Positions 8,736 through 16,329 of a stretch of 64,000 bases of DNA are shown here, in pieces. This DNA comes from CAWCAL01 sp963695075 (GTDB lineage Bacteria > Actinomycetota > Acidimicrobiia > Acidimicrobiales > CAWCAL01), in assembly GCA_963695075.1 (NCBI GenBank), contig CAVOFR010000001.1, forward strand, positions 1-64,000. Reading direction: 5' to 3'. Each line of letters starts with the position of its first letter. Within the stretch, counting starts at the first letter, position 1. The notes beneath the pieces are model-generated. The model worked only from the letters and a program-made list of their open reading frames with translations. It did not search any database and was not told the origin of the DNA. The position numbers and the translations under genes were made by a program.

Positions 8736-8752
8736 AATATCTGGCACCCACA
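8723..8752 (-). repeat. Right inverted repeat of the integrase-core IS
   Basis: Its complement begins TGTGGGTGCCAGATATTCGG, differing from the left end by only a few bases. Confidence 0.75.
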
Positions 8753-8828
8753 GGGTCTTGGCATCGGACGCTCAGGTTGCCCTCATCTGTTCGCCTTGCG
8801 TGGGTAGGTCTCCAGGTAGGCTGGCGGG

Positions 8829-9050
8829 ATGGATCTGACGTCGATGATCGAGACCCGGCCAGGGGTGCGGTCCGGCAAGCCGTGCTTCATCGGCACACGG
8901 ATCGCGGTCTACGACGTTCTGGACTATCTGGCATCGGGGATGACGAGTGCAGAGATCGTCGGCGACTTCCCTGAGCTGACCGAGGCGCACGTGCGTGCCG
9001 CGATCGGCTTTGCGGCCATGCGAGAGCGGCGGCTGGCCACGCCGGCGTGA
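8829..9050 (+). CDS. DUF433-family antitoxin-like protein
   Basis: A 73-residue protein starting MDLTSMIETRPGVRSGKPC with the DUF433 hallmark segments CFIGTRIAVYDVLDYL and DFPELTEAHVRAAI, a small winged or helix-turn-helix fold. Members usually pair with a PIN-like DUF5615 toxin directly downstream, and a remnant of such a toxin overlaps this stop by 4 bp (GTGA). Antitoxin and autoregulatory roles are the family expectation. With its partner truncated, it is probably an orphan. ATG at 8829 is the only sensible start; no strong Shine-Dalgarno is seen. Confidence 0.8.
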   Translation: MDLTSMIETRPGVRSGKPCFIGTRIAVYDVLDYLASGMTSAEIVGDFPELTEAHVRAAIGFAAMRERRLATPA

Positions 9051-9172
9051 AATTGCTGTTCGATCAGAATCTGTCTCGCCAGATCTCTGCCCATCTCGGA
9101 TCTGGTTCGGCCGACTTCTGGGCAGCTGTGACGAGCGGCGTCGCCGGCGTTTCGACCGTCGACTCGTCTTGA
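9047..9172 (+). pseudogene. Truncated DUF5615/PIN-like toxin
   Basis: GTG at 9047 overlaps the antitoxin stop and gives VKLLFDQNLSRQISAHL, the conserved N-terminus of DUF5615 toxins (usual start KxLxDxNLS). Similarity is lost after about 20 residues and the frame ends at 9172 after 41 codons; the family is normally about 110 residues. The conserved acidic residues of the C-terminal part are absent, so it should be inactive. Confidence 0.65.
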
Positions 9173-9314
9173 TGCGGCCGCTTGCGGGACCGGACTTCGC
9201 CGCCTGGAGCGACACAGGTGGTCATGGGTTCATGCTGCTCGAGGTGAGTCCCATCGGGTTGTGTGAGTCGGCCCGATCAGGAGGCCGACAACTCGACCCG
9301 AGATGGTGCGGGAG

Positions 9315-9338
9315 TGGCGCCGAACGGTTGGAGACGGG
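9315..9338 (+). repeat. Short dispersed repeat, copy 2
   Basis: Contains CGCCGAACGGTTGGAGACGG, differing from 7034-7057 at two of 24 positions. It lies just upstream of the two-gene module at 9371. Confidence 0.5.
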
Positions 9339-9370
9339 CGCGACTTGGTGGCGGCCGGTACCGTGACGCT

Positions 9371-9580
9371 GTGGCACTGCGCCGAGAGGATCTCACCCCA
9401 GAGCAGCTGGAGCATCAGCGGGCGCTGGACCGATCCTGGGCAGAGGCGCAGGTGGGGCTTGCCGATCCGGAGTTTCGTGCCTACCTGGATGAATCCATCC
9501 GCCGGCTCGATGCCGAGGGGCCGGCCCCGTTGCTCACTCGGGCGGAGTTCCTGGCGCAGACGACGGCTCTCGACGGTTAG
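9371..9580 (+). CDS. Small hypothetical protein, possible antitoxin
   Basis: GTG at 9371 opens a 69-residue charged protein (VALRREDLTPEQLEHQRAL...). The frame is open upstream to 9263, but that part is not protein-like. It overlaps the following gene by one base (TAGTG), so the two are surely co-translated. Size, charge and the tight pairing with a roughly 90-residue partner resemble a type II toxin-antitoxin layout with the antitoxin first. I do not recognise a named family, so this role is inference from layout only. Confidence 0.55.
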   Translation: MALRREDLTPEQLEHQRALDRSWAEAQVGLADPEFRAYLDESIRRLDAEGPAPLLTRAEFLAQTTALDG

Positions 9581-9855
9581 TGCCCCTCCGGGACGTCGAG
9601 GAGTTCTATCGCTGGATCGAGCGGGAGTCGCCATGGGTGGCCGCCCAGCGAGTCGCCCGCCACTTCGTCGCGGAGAACGGCGACGAGGCATGGCGATCCC
9701 CGAGCGTCCCAGTCGATGTCCTCTCGAATCAGCCGGAGTACGAGGTGCGAGAGGTTGCCCTCGGCGTTGAGGGCGAGGACCGGCCTGCGCGGATCTGGTA
9801 CCGGCACATCTACGCGACCGACGCGGTCGATGCCATCGCCGTCACGAACCGGTGA
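9580..9855 (+). CDS. Small hypothetical protein, possible toxin partner
   Basis: GTG at 9580 gives 91 residues (MPLRDVEEFYRWIERESPW...). The C-terminal stretch RPARIWYRHIYATDAVDAI has the alternating pattern of a beta strand, as in RelE/HigB-type toxins, but no diagnostic motif is clear. It is coupled to 9371-9580 by a one-base overlap. A diverged second copy lies at 11208-11432 with a premature stop, so the module was duplicated or acquired twice. Function is unproven. Confidence 0.55.
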   Translation: MPLRDVEEFYRWIERESPWVAAQRVARHFVAENGDEAWRSPSVPVDVLSNQPEYEVREVALGVEGEDRPARIWYRHIYATDAVDAIAVTNR

Positions 9856-9926
9856 CCGCACCCTCGTCGCGGCGCACCTCGGTCATCGGCCGATCAGCTC
9901 GATGCTGCCCCGACTACGGTCATCTC

Positions 9927-10211
9927 GTGGCTCTCGACCTGCTCCGTTTGCACGATGTCATCGAGTCGAAGGGCTTCGAGGCAGAATTCTCCGAAGGCTG
10001 TCTGGACTGGCCGTTGGCAGATGGACTCGTGCCCAGGTTTGTCAACTCAGATGATGGCGACGAGGCGGTCGGCTTCGTCGGGACATCGTGGTATTTCCAC
10101 CCACCGCTGATTGTCGAAGTCGGCGACCACGACCTCCGTGAGATGGATCTTGAAGCCTTCACCGACGCCATGCAGACCGGTCGGATCCCTGCCAGCGAAC
10201 TCGACGCGTGA
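9927..10211 (+). CDS. Hypothetical protein
   Basis: A 94-residue acidic protein starting at GTG 9927 (VALDLLRLHDVIESKGFEAEF). An in-frame GTG at 9852 overlapping the previous stop is possible but adds a low-complexity, basic stretch that does not look coding. No motif is recognised. Its stop overlaps the GTG of the next gene by 4 bp (GTGA), suggesting one transcript with the sulfotransferase-like gene. Confidence 0.5.
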   Translation: MALDLLRLHDVIESKGFEAEFSEGCLDWPLADGLVPRFVNSDDGDEAVGFVGTSWYFHPPLIVEVGDHDLREMDLEAFTDAMQTGRIPASELDA

Positions 10212-11158
10212 GGCTCTTCCTTCACGTCGGAGCCGGCAAATGCGGTTCGACGACGATCCAGAGCTTCCTGGTTGAGAACTCGGACCGGCTCGCGTGTCAG
10301 GGCTACGGGCAGCTTCAATCCTGGGGTGCCGGGAATGCCAACAGGCTGGCCATGCTCGCCGGAACGCCGAGGTACAGGGATTACTGGATCAAGCGCCGCC
10401 ATGTGCCGGAATCGGAGTTCGTCGACCTCGAGCGGCGCTTGAGTCAGCAGACCGCTCGGGAAACCGAGTCACTCACAGACCGGGATCAGATCGTTCTGGC
10501 ATCCAGCGAGCACCTCTACGCCCAGTGCTCCAATTCCCAGTCGGTCCTCAAGCTGAAGGAGTTCCTTGCCCGGTGGTTCTCCGAGATCACGATCCTCTTC
10601 TACTGTCGACCGCAAGACGAGCTCGCGAAGAGCCGTTGGGCGCAGCGGGTCAAGGGGGTGCGGCGGTCGCGCGAAACGTACGCCGAGTTCGTCGAAGGAC
10701 TCGGGCCCGGGGACCGTCGTTTCAACTTCCACAAAGGACTGTCGCCGTGGGCTGACACATTCGGTGACGAGGTCATCCGCAGCCGAATCCTGCATCCGCT
10801 ATCGCTCGACGGCGGAACGCTCCTGGCCGACTACATGAGTGCGGTCGGCCTGCCCGCTTCGGTGGGCTCGGAACTCACGGGCCTGGGCACGAGGGAGAAT
10901 GTCTCGCCGAGTTACGGGTCGCTGCGGCTGATGCGCAGGTTCAACCTCCTGTGGCCGTACGTTCCGATCCCGCGACGCCTGGCCAATCGAATCGGGCAGA
11001 ACCCGTTGATGGAGCGCCCGTTGGGCCGCGACTTCCCGACCGCGCTGGATTCGCAGGTCCTGGACCACTATCGCAAAAGCAATGGGAGGTTCAACGCGCG
11101 GTTTCTGCCCGAGAGTCGAGTTGGCCTTCCCGCGCTGACCGAGAATCGTCGGTACTGA
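10208..11158 (+). CDS. Sulfotransferase-like P-loop protein
   Basis: A 316-residue protein starting at GTG 10208, overlapping the preceding stop. The N-terminus RLFLHVGAGKCGSTTIQSFL matches the 5'-phosphosulfate-binding loop of the sulfotransferase superfamily (usual form LHIGxxKxGTTxIQ), and ITILFYCRPQDELAKSRW near residue 135 fits the 3'-phosphate-binding strand-loop with Arg and Ser. The expected reaction is transfer of sulfate from PAPS to a hydroxyl, perhaps on a cell-surface sugar or lipid; the acceptor is unknown. It lies in the mobile region with no linked polysaccharide genes. The family call is moderate because the C-terminal half is divergent. Confidence 0.65.
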   Translation: MRLFLHVGAGKCGSTTIQSFLVENSDRLACQGYGQLQSWGAGNANRLAMLAGTPRYRDYWIKRRHVPESEFVDLERRLSQQTARETESLTDRDQIVLASSEHLYAQCSNSQSVLKLKEFLARWFSEITILFYCRPQDELAKSRWAQRVKGVRRSRETYAEFVEGLGPGDRRFNFHKGLSPWADTFGDEVIRSRILHPLSLDGGTLLADYMSAVGLPASVGSELTGLGTRENVSPSYGSLRLMRRFNLLWPYVPIPRRLANRIGQNPLMERPLGRDFPTALDSQVLDHYRKSNGRFNARFLPESRVGLPALTENRRY

Positions 11159-11207
11159 CGGACCAAGCCCGGCCGACCCAGCATCTCGACTCCAGGTGTA
11201 CCCGGTC

Positions 11208-11432
11208 ATGATCAAGCGGGAGTCGCCATCGGTGGCTGCACAGCGAGTCGCCCGCCGCTTCCTTGTGGAGATCGGCGAGGAGGCATGGCGGTCCCCGAGC
11301 GTCCCGGTCTTTGTGCTGTCGAATCAGCCGGAGTACGAGGTGTGAGCGGTTGCCCTTCAGGTTGAGGGCGAGGACCGGCCTGTGCGGATCTGGTACCGGG
11401 ACATCTACGCGACCGACGCGGTCGATTGTGTG
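11208..11432 (+). pseudogene. Degenerate duplicate of the gene at 9580-9855
   Basis: From ATG 11208 the sequence follows residues 15-85 of the gene at 9580 closely (ESPSVAAQRVARRFLVEI... then WRSPSVPVFVLSNQPEYEV), but a CGA-to-TGA change stops it at about residue 46. The homology then continues in frame as RPVRIWYRDIYATDAVD. No counterpart of the upstream gene (9371) precedes it. It is a clear paralogous remnant. Confidence 0.75.
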
Positions 11433-12059
11433 TGGGTCTGTACGTCAAGCGCAATGGTGCCCGAATCGTGCCGAACGGTCACGCTCCCGGCACCGATGGG
11501 ACCAGCGTGGGTGGCGGCGACGACCGGGCGATTGTGCGGATCGCACATCAGGAGCGCGGCTCCTGGTTCGAAGCGGTCGAGCCGTCGGACCCGGCGCCAA
11601 GGCCGGCGGACCGAACCACCTGAGGCAACCCGGAACGTGGCGGCCCGACGCCTCGGCCGAAGACGAGGACTCGTGGAACCGCGAGTTCGCCGTCGAGCAC
11701 GACCCAACCGGCTCGGTCAGCGATGCCATTCGGGTCGCTCCCGGCCGCTCCCATGTGGACCTTGCCGACCAGCCGCTGAGTCGCAGCGGCCGCATCGAGC
11801 TCACCACTACACGCGCGAACAGTCGGTCTCCCCGCACCCTCCATCGGTTCGGCAACCTCGTCTCGCGCGGCTGAATCGCCGCCGAAGGCTCCCGGCCGAT
11901 CAAGGCGACGGTGCCACCGACGACATGGCTGATGAGATGGCTGATGAGGTCGCCGACCGGCGCACCATTCGTGTGCGCGGAACGAGGGGGGTCCTTGGAC
12001 AGTTGGCACACGCGAATCTGACCCTCAGACTGGGCGACACACGAATGAAGGAGGCCACG
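11433..12059. other. No supportable gene
   Basis: Several overlapping open frames on both strands are compositional and match no family I know. The core GTGCCGAACGGTC of the dispersed repeat lies at about 11468-11480. A short direct repeat, GATGGCTGATGA, lies near 11928-11946. Probably decayed DNA between mobile cargo and resident genes. Confidence 0.4.
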
Positions 12060-12275
12060 ATGGCTGACGCGACGTACGCGGTTAGTGAGATAGTTGGTAC
12101 GTCACCCCAGGGGGTTGACACTGCGATTCAGAACGGCCTGAAGAAGGCTGCCGAATCTTTGCGGAACCTGGACTGGTTCGAAGTCGTCGATATCCGCGGT
12201 CGGCTGGGCACCGATGACGGAACGGTGGCGCATTACCAGGTCACGCTCAAGGTGGGCTTCCGCTACGACGACTGA
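12060..12275 (+). CDS. Dodecin family flavin-binding protein
   Basis: A 71-residue protein, ATG 12060 preceded by GGAGG. It matches the dodecin pattern throughout: VSEIVGTSPQGVDTAIQNGL, then LRNLDWFEVVDIRG, then VAHYQVTLKVGFRYDD. Dodecins assemble as hollow dodecamers that store or buffer flavins; the Trp in NLDWFEV is the residue that stacks on the isoalloxazine ring in the family. Length is typical. It is monocistronic here, with an ATG 15 bases upstream as a less likely start. Confidence 0.9.
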   Translation: MADATYAVSEIVGTSPQGVDTAIQNGLKKAAESLRNLDWFEVVDIRGRLGTDDGTVAHYQVTLKVGFRYDD

Positions 12276-12404
12276 GCAACCCAAGAACCCGGATCTTGGC
12301 GTCCGAAGCGGGTTCGGTGGGTGGAGGGTCGAAATGCCATCCGGATCGGTGCTTCATTCGGCGAGCAACTGGGCTCGGGCGATGCCGGCTGCTCCTGTCC
12401 CACC

Positions 12405-12640
12405 GAATGATCCCCGACTCGGACAGCAACGTCGTCGTCCTCTTCGAACGCTCCTTGCCAGACCTTGGAGATCGGCCGCGGCTTTCTTCACCCAACGATC
12501 CGCGACAGGGCTGCCCGTTTGAGATCAGGGAGCCGCCGATCCCGGTACCGATCCACACGCCGAGGACATGTCGAGAATCGGGACATGCAAGATGAGCCCA
12601 GATGCCACCCGGGATGGCCACACCGACAGCGTCTGGGGCT
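12405..12640 (-). pseudogene. Possible ROK-family sugar kinase remnant
   Basis: On the minus strand, VGVAIPGGIWAHL and then VLGVWIGTGIGGSLISNGQ resemble the ROK kinase glycine-rich ATP-binding segment (usual GTGIGGGL followed by NG and RG). Flanking homology would require frame changes, and no catalytic Asp or zinc-binding Cys cluster is visible. The rest of 12276-12954 holds no supportable gene. Treat as a weak hint. Confidence 0.3.
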
Positions 12641-12954
12641 TCGGGCCGAGATCTTCGACGAGTTCGCGATGGCGTCCGCCGCCGGCTCCGGGCCGCCGTC
12701 AGGTGTGTTCACATTGCGGCGCTCGGACTGCTGTTGAACTCGTAGGGGGTCGCCGCACTGCTCACCGCGCCAAGACGGGGGAACGCCTGCGGGAAGTTCC
12801 TGAGGGGCGCTGGACGGCGACGCGGCAGCTCAGGTCGAGCGCGACGGCGTCACGTACCATTCCTGTCCGACGAGCTGTCATGACACCTTCATCGCGGATC
12901 CTGACGACCATGTCAGCGCGACCAAGCGAGCCGAACCCCCAGAGAAGGAAATAC

Positions 12955-13341
12955 ATGAACCCGATCACCACCACGGTCGACCTTGACATCGCCGAAGCCG
13001 AGTCAGCTGTCCGCGCCGCACTGACGGAGCAGGGCTTCGGCGTACTGACCGAAATCGACGTCGCCGCGACGCTCAGGTCCAAGCTCGGCGTGGACGTACC
13101 CCCGCTCAAGATCCTCGGCGCATGCAACCCCGCACTGGCCCATCAGGCCCTCAACATCGACCCCTCCGCCGCGTTGGTACTGCCGTGCAACGTCGTGCTG
13201 GAGGCATCCGGCAGTCAGACCCGGATCAGTGCCGTCGACCCCCACGACATCATGGACAACCCCGATCTCACCGAGATGGCCGATGAAGCGGCGACCAAGC
13301 TGAGCGCAGCGCTCGGCTCCCTTGTGGCGGCCACCAACTGA
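12955..13341 (+). CDS. DUF302 domain protein
   Basis: A 128-residue protein with ATG 12955 behind AGAAGGAAA. It carries the DUF302 signature: an N-terminal strand and helix (ALTEQGFGVLTEIDV), then LKILGACNPALAHQAL and a central LVLPCNVVLEASG, a compact alpha-beta fold. The biochemical role of the family is not settled; members often sit near metal, sulfur or membrane-stress genes. The frame is open far upstream, but the ATG with RBS and the start of homology fix the N-terminus. It is followed after 217 bp by a cytochrome c lipoprotein gene on the same strand. Confidence 0.85.
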   Translation: MNPITTTVDLDIAEAESAVRAALTEQGFGVLTEIDVAATLRSKLGVDVPPLKILGACNPALAHQALNIDPSAALVLPCNVVLEASGSQTRISAVDPHDIMDNPDLTEMADEAATKLSAALGSLVAATN

Positions 13342-13558
13342 ACGCTGAGCCGGAAGCACTCGCTCGGCATCTGTCGCACACCATGATCCAACGGGTCCCC
13401 GGGACCTTGAAGGGCTCGAGTCATGCGGGTCTCCACCAGCGAGTACTTCGACAGCGGCAGCTCACCGGCGGGATCCGTATGCAGGCATAGGGTTGGGGGG
13501 TATTCTATAGTGCCGAGAGTCGGAGGCAGTCGTACCGACCGTTTCGTCGTGGAGGCTC

Positions 13559-13945
13559 ATGACCCGCACGCAGGTTGCACTGATCGCCGGTCTGCTCGCT
13601 CTGACGCTCGTCGCGTCGGGCTGTGGGGATGACGACTCGACCGCGACCACCGTGGCCGATTCGGGTCTCCTGGCTGAGGGCGAGGCGCTGTATCAGGATG
13701 ATTGCGCGTCATGTCACGGGTCGGACCTGCGCGGCACGGACGAGGGGCCATCCCACCTGTCGAGTGTGTACGAGCCCAATCACCATGGCGACGAGGCCTT
13801 CCGGTCGGCGGTCGCGAACGGATCACCGCAGCATCACTGGCAGTTCGGAGACATGGACCCCGTCCCGAGCCTGTCGGAGGAGGACGTGGACGCGATCATC
13901 GCCTTCGTTCGTGACACCCAGCAGCGCGAAGGCTTCGAGGAGTGA
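13559..13945 (+). CDS. c-type cytochrome lipoprotein
   Basis: A 128-residue secreted protein. ATG 13559 follows GGAGG. The N-terminus is a lipoprotein signal (VALIAGLLALTLVASGC) with Cys-21 as the lipid anchor, then an acidic linker. The heme-binding motif CASCH lies near residue 51, and a Met in FGDMDPVPSL near residue 100 is the probable distal ligand, so it is a small class I mono-heme cytochrome held outside the membrane. It probably shuttles electrons to a terminal oxidase or takes them from an exported dehydrogenase; no partner gene adjoins it. A G-rich tract precedes it at 13488-13502. Confidence 0.85.
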   Translation: MTRTQVALIAGLLALTLVASGCGDDDSTATTVADSGLLAEGEALYQDDCASCHGSDLRGTDEGPSHLSSVYEPNHHGDEAFRSAVANGSPQHHWQFGDMDPVPSLSEEDVDAIIAFVRDTQQREGFEE

Positions 13946-14325
13946 TCCGGGCGTCGCGACGGTCAACCTCGCTGCCCGCGCCACGGCACTGACCTCACGC
14001 GGTTCGCTTCCGGGGCTCGCGTCGCCCTGGTCGCGCACGACCCAGCGCCCGCGATGGGGACATCGCTCCAGATGGGCGCCGACATCACGCGGTCACTGGT
14101 CAGCCGCGACGGAGAGCTCCTCATCGGGCCGGCCCCCTCGACGAGCTGCGCGCCCTCGACATCGAAGTCCCTGACGGTACCGAGAACCGGGTGGGCGGAA
14201 CCCCGAGTCGCAGTCGGTGCTCAGCGGTTCGACCATGACGCTGCCGATCGGGGGGACGATCAACCCTGGATGATCAACGAACGGAGTCGCCGACACCGCC
14301 GGTCGCTCGGCCCCGCGCCTTCGCG
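13946..14325 (+). other. No intact gene; possible decayed coding tail
   Basis: Short protein-like pieces occur in alternating frames on the plus strand (TRFASGARVALVAHDP near 14000, RDGELLIGPAP near 14110, GSTMTLPIGGTINPG ending at 14270), as in a gene broken by frameshifts. I could not assign a family. This marks the border between the mobile zone and the catabolic region. Confidence 0.3.
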
Positions 14326-15126
14326 TCAGATCTGTTCGGTGAACTGGGCGGCTTGGAAGCCGGCGTCGACGTGGAGTGCCTCGCCGGCGATGTAGGACGA
14401 GCGGGGGCTGTTGAGGAACAGCAGCGGCCAGGCCTGCTCCTCGGCGGTCGAGCGTCGGCCGGACGGCCCGATGAATGCGTCGATCATCTCCTTGCCGGCG
14501 AAGCCCTCGAACGCCGGCATCATCGCCGTCTCGGTCGGACCCGGGTTGGTGTTGTTGAGCCGGATCCCGCGATCGGCCAGCATCGACGGCGACCGCCACG
14601 CGACCCAGGCGTTCATCAGCTTCTTGGAGTACAGGTAGCCCATGTTGGCGGCCATCGGCTCGGGGTTGGCCTCGATCCACGCGATGGCCTCGTCGAAGCC
14701 GGGGGTCTCGACCAGCGGGAGCAGCGAGGCGTATTCGTTCTGCCATCCGAGTCCGGCATTGGAGGCGACGGCAGCGATCGCTGATCCTTCGGGCATCGTG
14801 GAGGCGAGCGACTCGATCAGGAGTCGGGCGCCGATGAAGTTCACCGTGACGGTGTCCAGATCGCTGAACGGCGGGCCGGGGAGGCCCGCAACGCTGAAGA
14901 GAGCGTCAACCGGGCCATCCACGGCGGCAACAGCGGCGGCGATCGAATCCTTGTCGAGAAGATCGACGGTCAGCGACTCGACACCGGCGGTCTCGACCGG
15001 CTTGACGTCCATCGCCGTGACGCGGGCCCCGAGCTCGACCAGGAGCTCGGCGGTCGCGGCTCCCATGCCGGATGCCGCCCCGGTCACCACGGCGTGTGTT
15101 CCTTCGTAGCCGAGTACATCTTCCAT
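14326..15126 (-). CDS. SDR-family dehydrogenase, 3-alpha-HSD-like
   Basis: A 266-residue short-chain dehydrogenase/reductase, ATG at 15126. The cofactor motif TGAASGMG is near residue 15, followed by acidic MDVK favouring NAD(H). The active-site Ser is in VASNAGLGW near residue 115 and the Tyr-Lys pair in GYLYSKKLMNAW near residue 160. The extra segment after the Ser (about 20 residues) is typical of the 3-alpha-hydroxysteroid dehydrogenase/carbonyl reductase subgroup. Expected role: oxidation of a secondary alcohol on a ring or side chain. It is divergent from the acyl-CoA dehydrogenase at 15208, with a regulon-type operator at 15171 between them. Confidence 0.85.
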   Translation of the reverse strand: MEDVLGYEGTHAVVTGAASGMGAATAELLVELGARVTAMDVKPVETAGVESLTVDLLDKDSIAAAVAAVDGPVDALFSVAGLPGPPFSDLDTVTVNFIGARLLIESLASTMPEGSAIAAVASNAGLGWQNEYASLLPLVETPGFDEAIAWIEANPEPMAANMGYLYSKKLMNAWVAWRSPSMLADRGIRLNNTNPGPTETAMMPAFEGFAGKEMIDAFIGPSGRRSTAEEQAWPLLFLNSPRSSYIAGEALHVDAGFQAAQFTEQI

Positions 15127-15170
15127 GGTCTGGCTCCTCGAGTCGCCGATTCTCGTGTGGTCCGTCAAAC

Positions 15171-15184
15171 TAACATCGACGTCA
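15171..15184. promoter_or_regulatory. TAACR-N4-YGTCA operator, site 1
   Basis: TAACATCGACGTCA lies in the divergent promoter between the SDR at 14326 and the acyl-CoA dehydrogenase at 15208. It matches six other sites in the window at all fixed positions. Confidence 0.65.
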
Positions 15185-15207
15185 TCAACGGTGGGAGCCC
15201 GGCGACG

Positions 15208-16329
15208 ATGGATCTCGAACTCAGCGACGAGCAGGCCGCACTGGCCGACTCGGTGCGATCGGTGCTCGAGAGGCGCTGGCCCACGACCGCACTGCGCACG
15301 CTGGTCGAGACGGGATCGGGCGCCGACCGGCTCTGGACGACGCAGGTCGGGCTCGACTGGCCCGCCTTGTGCATCGACAAAGCCGTTGGCGGGATGGGCT
15401 ACGGCCCGGTCGAGGCGATGCTGGTCCACGAGGAGTGTGGCCGGGCGGGCGCCGGTGGACCCCTGTTTCCGACCAGCGCGCTGTTCGCTCCGATGATCGG
15501 CGTCCTCGGGTCCGCCGCCCAGCAGCAACGCTGGCTACCCGGCGTCGCCAACGGCACGTGCACCGGCACGGCGTCGCTGATCGACCTGCTGCGGGATGAC
15601 TCGCAACCGACGGTCCAGGCAACGCAGGCGGGCGACGATTGGACCCTTCGCGGGACGGTTCACTCGGTGATCGAAGCAGGAGCCGTCGAGCAGGTGATCG
15701 TGGTGGCGCGGTCCGATGGTGGACCGGTCGTCGCCGTCGTGCCGCGGGGAGCAGCGTCGGCCGTGCCGGTCCGTTCGGTCGACGCGTCCCGCGGGCTGTG
15801 GACCCTGACCTTCGACGACATCCTCGTGCCGGCCGAGGATGTTCTCGGCGCGACGGGTGATCCGATTCCGGTCTCGGCCATCGAACATGTCGTCGACTAC
15901 GCCGTCACGGCACTGGCGGCAGAGCAGGTGGGAACCTGTGGAGCGATTCTCGACATGACGATCCGACACGTGAAGGAGCGGGAGCAGTTCGGCGTGAAGA
16001 TCGGCTCGTTCCAGGCGTTGAAACACCGGTTGGCCGACTGCTTCCTCGACCTCGAGGCGGCCCGGGCTTCGGTGCGGGTGGCGTCGGTGGCACTGGCGGA
16101 GGACGATCGTCGCCGAACGGTCGCCGCCTCGTCCGCCATGGCGCTGGCGTGCGACACCGGGCGGAGGATCACGACCGATGGCATCCAGCTCCTCGGCGGC
16201 ATCGGGTTCACCTGGGAGCACGATGTCCATCTGTTCGTGAAACGGGTGCTGGGGTCGTCGGTCCTGCTCGGCAACGCCGAGCTCCACCGTCAGCGTGTCG
16301 CCCGCCACATCGGCCTGGTGCCGGCATGA
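15208..16329 (+). CDS. Acyl-CoA dehydrogenase, FadE beta-type subunit
   Basis: A 373-residue flavin acyl-CoA dehydrogenase. ATG 15208 follows GGTGGGAG and begins the usual MDLELSDEQAALADSVR. The C-terminal domain has REQFGVKIGSFQALKHRLAD and ends GGIGFTWEHDVHLFVKR, the form seen in one subunit of heteromeric (alpha2beta2) FadE enzymes of steroid side-chain and ring catabolism. No partner FadE adjoins it, so it may pair with one encoded elsewhere in the window. Its stop overlaps the next SDR gene by 4 bp. Operator site 1 ends 23 bases before its start. Confidence 0.85.
   Translation: MDLELSDEQAALADSVRSVLERRWPTTALRTLVETGSGADRLWTTQVGLDWPALCIDKAVGGMGYGPVEAMLVHEECGRAGAGGPLFPTSALFAPMIGVLGSAAQQQRWLPGVANGTCTGTASLIDLLRDDSQPTVQATQAGDDWTLRGTVHSVIEAGAVEQVIVVARSDGGPVVAVVPRGAASAVPVRSVDASRGLWTLTFDDILVPAEDVLGATGDPIPVSAIEHVVDYAVTALAAEQVGTCGAILDMTIRHVKEREQFGVKIGSFQALKHRLADCFLDLEAARASVRVASVALAEDDRRRTVAASSAMALACDTGRRITTDGIQLLGGIGFTWEHDVHLFVKRVLGSSVLLGNAELHRQRVARHIGLVPA

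Larger units (their letters stand above)
7605..8752 (-). mobile_element. Decayed integrase-core insertion sequence
   Basis: A 1148-bp element bounded by near-perfect inverted repeats: TGTGGGTGCC followed by GATATTC and GTCGTGG blocks, 26 of the first 30 positions matching. It contains one degenerate transposase on the minus strand. No clear flanking target duplication is visible, so a deletion may have accompanied or followed insertion. It interrupts the integrase gene. Confidence 0.75.

Noticed and set aside
11445..12011. A minus-strand 188-codon frame as a real gene
   Set aside because: No recognisable family, no RBS, and overlapping frames on both strands look equally good.
13486..13510. 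G-rich tract reading ATACCCCCCAACCCTA on the minus strand, resembling a CsoR-type copper operator
   Set aside because: The two halves are not a convincing inverted repeat and no csoR or copper transporter gene is nearby.
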